Source of the DNA: Candidatus Uhrbacteria bacterium RIFCSPHIGHO2_02_FULL_57_19
GTDB lineage: Bacteria > Patescibacteriota > Patescibacteriia > 2-12-FULL-57-11
NCBI GenBank assembly: GCA_001791115.1
Contig: MGDZ01000055.1
Span: forward strand, 1-6,070
Direction: 5' to 3'
DNA length: 6,070 nt
The position numbers and the translations under genes were made by a program. Numbering within the stretch: position 1 is the first letter of the stretch; each line of letters opens with the position of its first letter. Below, one piece after another: positions 4,224 to 6,070 of this stretch. The notes below the pieces were generated by a model that saw nothing but the letters and a program-made list of their open reading frames with translations, was not told the DNA's origin and did no database searches.

Positions 4224-6070
4224 CTAAGTTTGAGCTGGCTTTGGTTTAAGCGCTATAGGCGCTTTGGGGGATTCTGGTTTTTCCTCGGAGACAAGCGACG
4301 GCTTTTTCGGCGCCTGGCGCAGGTGGGGGTGAGTGTCGAAGAAGGATTCAAAGTCGTCCTGCTCGATGTTCTCGCGCTCCAGGAGCCGTACGACGATTTC
4401 CTCCAGTTTATCACGCCGCGAGCGGATGATGTGCTGGGCGCGCTTCATGGCGTTGTTGATGAGCGTGGAAACCTCGTCATCAATGGCCTCGGCCACCTTC
4501 TCCGAGTAGTCGCGCTGTTCGGTGATTTCCCGGCCGAGAAAGATCAACTCTTCGCGTTCGCCGTAGGTGCGCGGCCCCAGTTTCTCGCTCATTCCATACT
4601 GGGTGATGAGCGTGCGGGCCAGTTTGGTGGCGTTCCGCAGATCATTGGAAGCGCCGGTAGTCACGTCGGTGAAGATCTCTTTTTCAGCGACATAGCCGCC
4701 AAGCGATACTGCCAGATCATCCAAAAATTCCTGGCGTCGGCGCATATGGCGGTCTTCGACCGGAAGTTTCAGGGTGTAGCCGGCGGCCTGGCCGCGGGAG
4801 ATGATGGACACCTTGTGCACCGGATCGGCGTAAGGGAGCTCGTGGGCCACCAAAGCGTGCCCGCCTTCGTGGTAAGCGGTGATCTTACGCTCCTCTTCGG
4901 TGAGGAGGTGGCTCTTGCGTTCCGGGCCGAGCAGGACCTTTTCCACCGAGGGAATCAGTTCCTCCATGGAAATGATTTTTTTGTTTCGGCGGGCGGCCAG
5001 GATGGCCGCTTCGTTGATCAGGTTGGCCAGGTCAGCGCCGGAAAATCCGGGCGTGCGCTCGGCGATTTTGCGCAGATTAACGTCGGCGGCCAGCGGCTTT
5101 CCTTTGGAATGGATTTTCAAAATGGCCTGGCGGTCGTTGATATCCGGCGAGTCGAGGACGACGCGTCTGTCAAACCGTCCGGGACGGAGCAGTGCCGGAT
5201 CAAGCACGTCCGGCCGGTTGGTGGCCGCCATGACAATCACTCCGGCATTCGGATCGAATCCGTCCATCTCGACCAGAATCTGGTTTAAGGTCTGCTCGCG
5301 CTCGTCGTGCGAGCCGCCGAGCCCGGCTCCGCGCTGGCGGCCCACGGCATCGATCTCGTCAATAAAGACGATGCAGGGCGCGGATTTTTTGGCCTTGACG
5401 AAGAGGTCGCGCACCCGAGCCGCGCCGACCCCGACGAACATTTCCACAAACTCGGATCCTGAAATATGGAAAAAGGGCACGTTGGCTTCGCCGGCCACCG
5501 CCCGGGCCAGGAGGGTCTTGCCGGTTCCCGGACTGCCCATGAGCAGGACTCCTTTGGGAATCTTGGCGCCGAGGGTGATGAATTTTTTGGGACTGCGCAG
5601 GAACTCGACGATCTCCAGCAATTCTTCCTTGGCTTCCCTGACTCCGGCCACATCCTTGAAGGTTACCCGGTCTTTCTGATTTTTGGGCAGCTCGCGCGCC
5701 GAGGACTGGCCGAAGGAGAGCGCCCGGGTGTTGGCGCCCTGCACCTGGCGCATCATAAAGAAGATGAACCCGCCGATGAGCAGAAGCGGGATCAGGAAGG
5801 GGATAAACGTGCCCAAAAACGCCGCCGTGCCGCTCCGTTCCTTGACCTCGACTGCGACGGCGGCCAGTTTCTCCGGCGCGATGCCGTAATTATTGACCAG
5901 CGTGGTGAAGGAATCCTCCGGCTCTTTGGAGGCCCGTTCGAGTTTGCCATCGTTCAGTTCGATGGCCAGCTTGTCGCCTTCAATCGAGACAGACTTCACA
6001 CTGCCCTGCTGGATCTGCTCCATGAGCGTCTTGATGTCCACCCGCTCGGCCTGTTTGACCCCGAAGTCAT
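4224..6070 (-). CDS. ftsH: ATP-dependent zinc metalloprotease FtsH, 5'-partial
   Basis: FtsH is a membrane-anchored AAA+ protease that extracts and degrades misfolded membrane proteins and short-lived regulators. The frame is open to the window edge, and the residues before the internal GTG at 6041 (FGVKQAERVDIK) continue the usual extracytoplasmic domain, so the start and first membrane span lie beyond 6070. Numbering from that GTG: extracytoplasmic domain to about 70; second span 74-97; RVTFKDVAG linker 125-133; Walker A GSPGTGKT (169-176); Walker B IVFIDEIDA (224-232); second region of homology with RPGRFDR (286-292); zinc site HEGGH (391-395) with probable third ligand Asp467 in TTGASNDL; conserved YGMSEKLGP (482-490). 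The C-terminus is a Pro/Lys-rich tail, probably disordered. The Walker A second residue is Ser instead of the usual Pro, and the zinc motif is HEGGH instead of HEAGH; both keep the essential residues. It is first of the three operon genes visible here. Confidence 0.97.
   Translation of the reverse strand, partial: DFGVKQAERVDIKTLMEQIQQGSVKSVSIEGDKLAIELNDGKLERASKEPEDSFTTLVNNYGIAPEKLAAVAVEVKERSGTAAFLGTFIPFLIPLLLIGGFIFFMMRQVQGANTRALSFGQSSARELPKNQKDRVTFKDVAGVREAKEELLEIVEFLRSPKKFITLGAKIPKGVLLMGSPGTGKTLLARAVAGEANVPFFHISGSEFVEMFVGVGAARVRDLFVKAKKSAPCIVFIDEIDAVGRQRGAGLGGSHDEREQTLNQILVEMDGFDPNAGVIVMAATNRPDVLDPALLRPGRFDRRVVLDSPDINDRQAILKIHSKGKPLAADVNLRKIAERTPGFSGADLANLINEAAILAARRNKKIISMEELIPSVEKVLLGPERKSHLLTEEERKITAYHEGGHALVAHELPYADPVHKVSIISRGQAAGYTLKLPVEDRHMRRRQEFLDDLAVSLGGYVAEKEIFTDVTTGASNDLRNATKLARTLITQYGMSEKLGPRTYGEREELIFLGREITEQRDYSEKVAEAIDDEVSTLINNAMKRAQHIIRSRRDKLEEIVVRLLERENIEQDDFESFFDTHPHLRQAPKKPSLVSEEKPESPKAPIALKPKPAQT

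Noticed and set aside
4140..5288. A 382-codon open frame on the + strand opposite ftsH
   Set aside because: It is in antisense register with ftsH and explained by the same codon avoidance; the protein has no recognisable domain.
1..6070. A defence, phage or secretion-effector system
   Set aside because: All five genes are housekeeping or pilus functions, apart from one unrecognised membrane protein. No nuclease, toxin, integrase or reverse transcriptase motif was found on either strand.

Overview
The window is GC-rich bacterial chromosome carrying ordinary housekeeping genes in two convergent transcription units. It looks most like a candidate phyla radiation (Patescibacteria/Parcubacteria-type) genome. 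That assignment is an inference from three things: tightly packed genes, an ftsH / small membrane protein / pilB cluster, and short repeats of kinds I recall from such genomes sitting in frame inside genes. TGA is used as a stop codon (tsaD, pilB), so there is no sign of the UGA-glycine code of Gracilibacteria.

Left arm, + strand (1-1488): the 3' part of tsaD, whose N-terminus lies before base 1, overlaps tsaE by 4 bases (ATGA). Their products work together in making the universal tRNA modification t6A. A strong stem-loop at 1487-1517 ends this unit and separates it from the opposing one.

Right arm, - strand (6070 down to 1523): ftsH (5' end beyond base 6070), then a 333-residue polytopic membrane protein of unrecognised family, then pilB, the type IV pilus assembly ATPase. 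The gaps are 16 and 3 bases, so the three are probably one operon. No promoter for either unit is visible; both probably lie outside the window.

I found no defence, mobile-gene or CRISPR system, no RNA gene, and no gene-free stretch over 300 bases. The unusual content is in the left arm. tsaD carries four low-complexity or repeat-like segments, including a 91-bp nested palindromic element read in frame as about 30 extra residues. tsaE carries an A/T-rich in-frame segment beside a 14-bp palindrome. All known motifs of both proteins survive between these segments. I noticed no comparable segments in the right arm, apart from one small palindrome in pilB.
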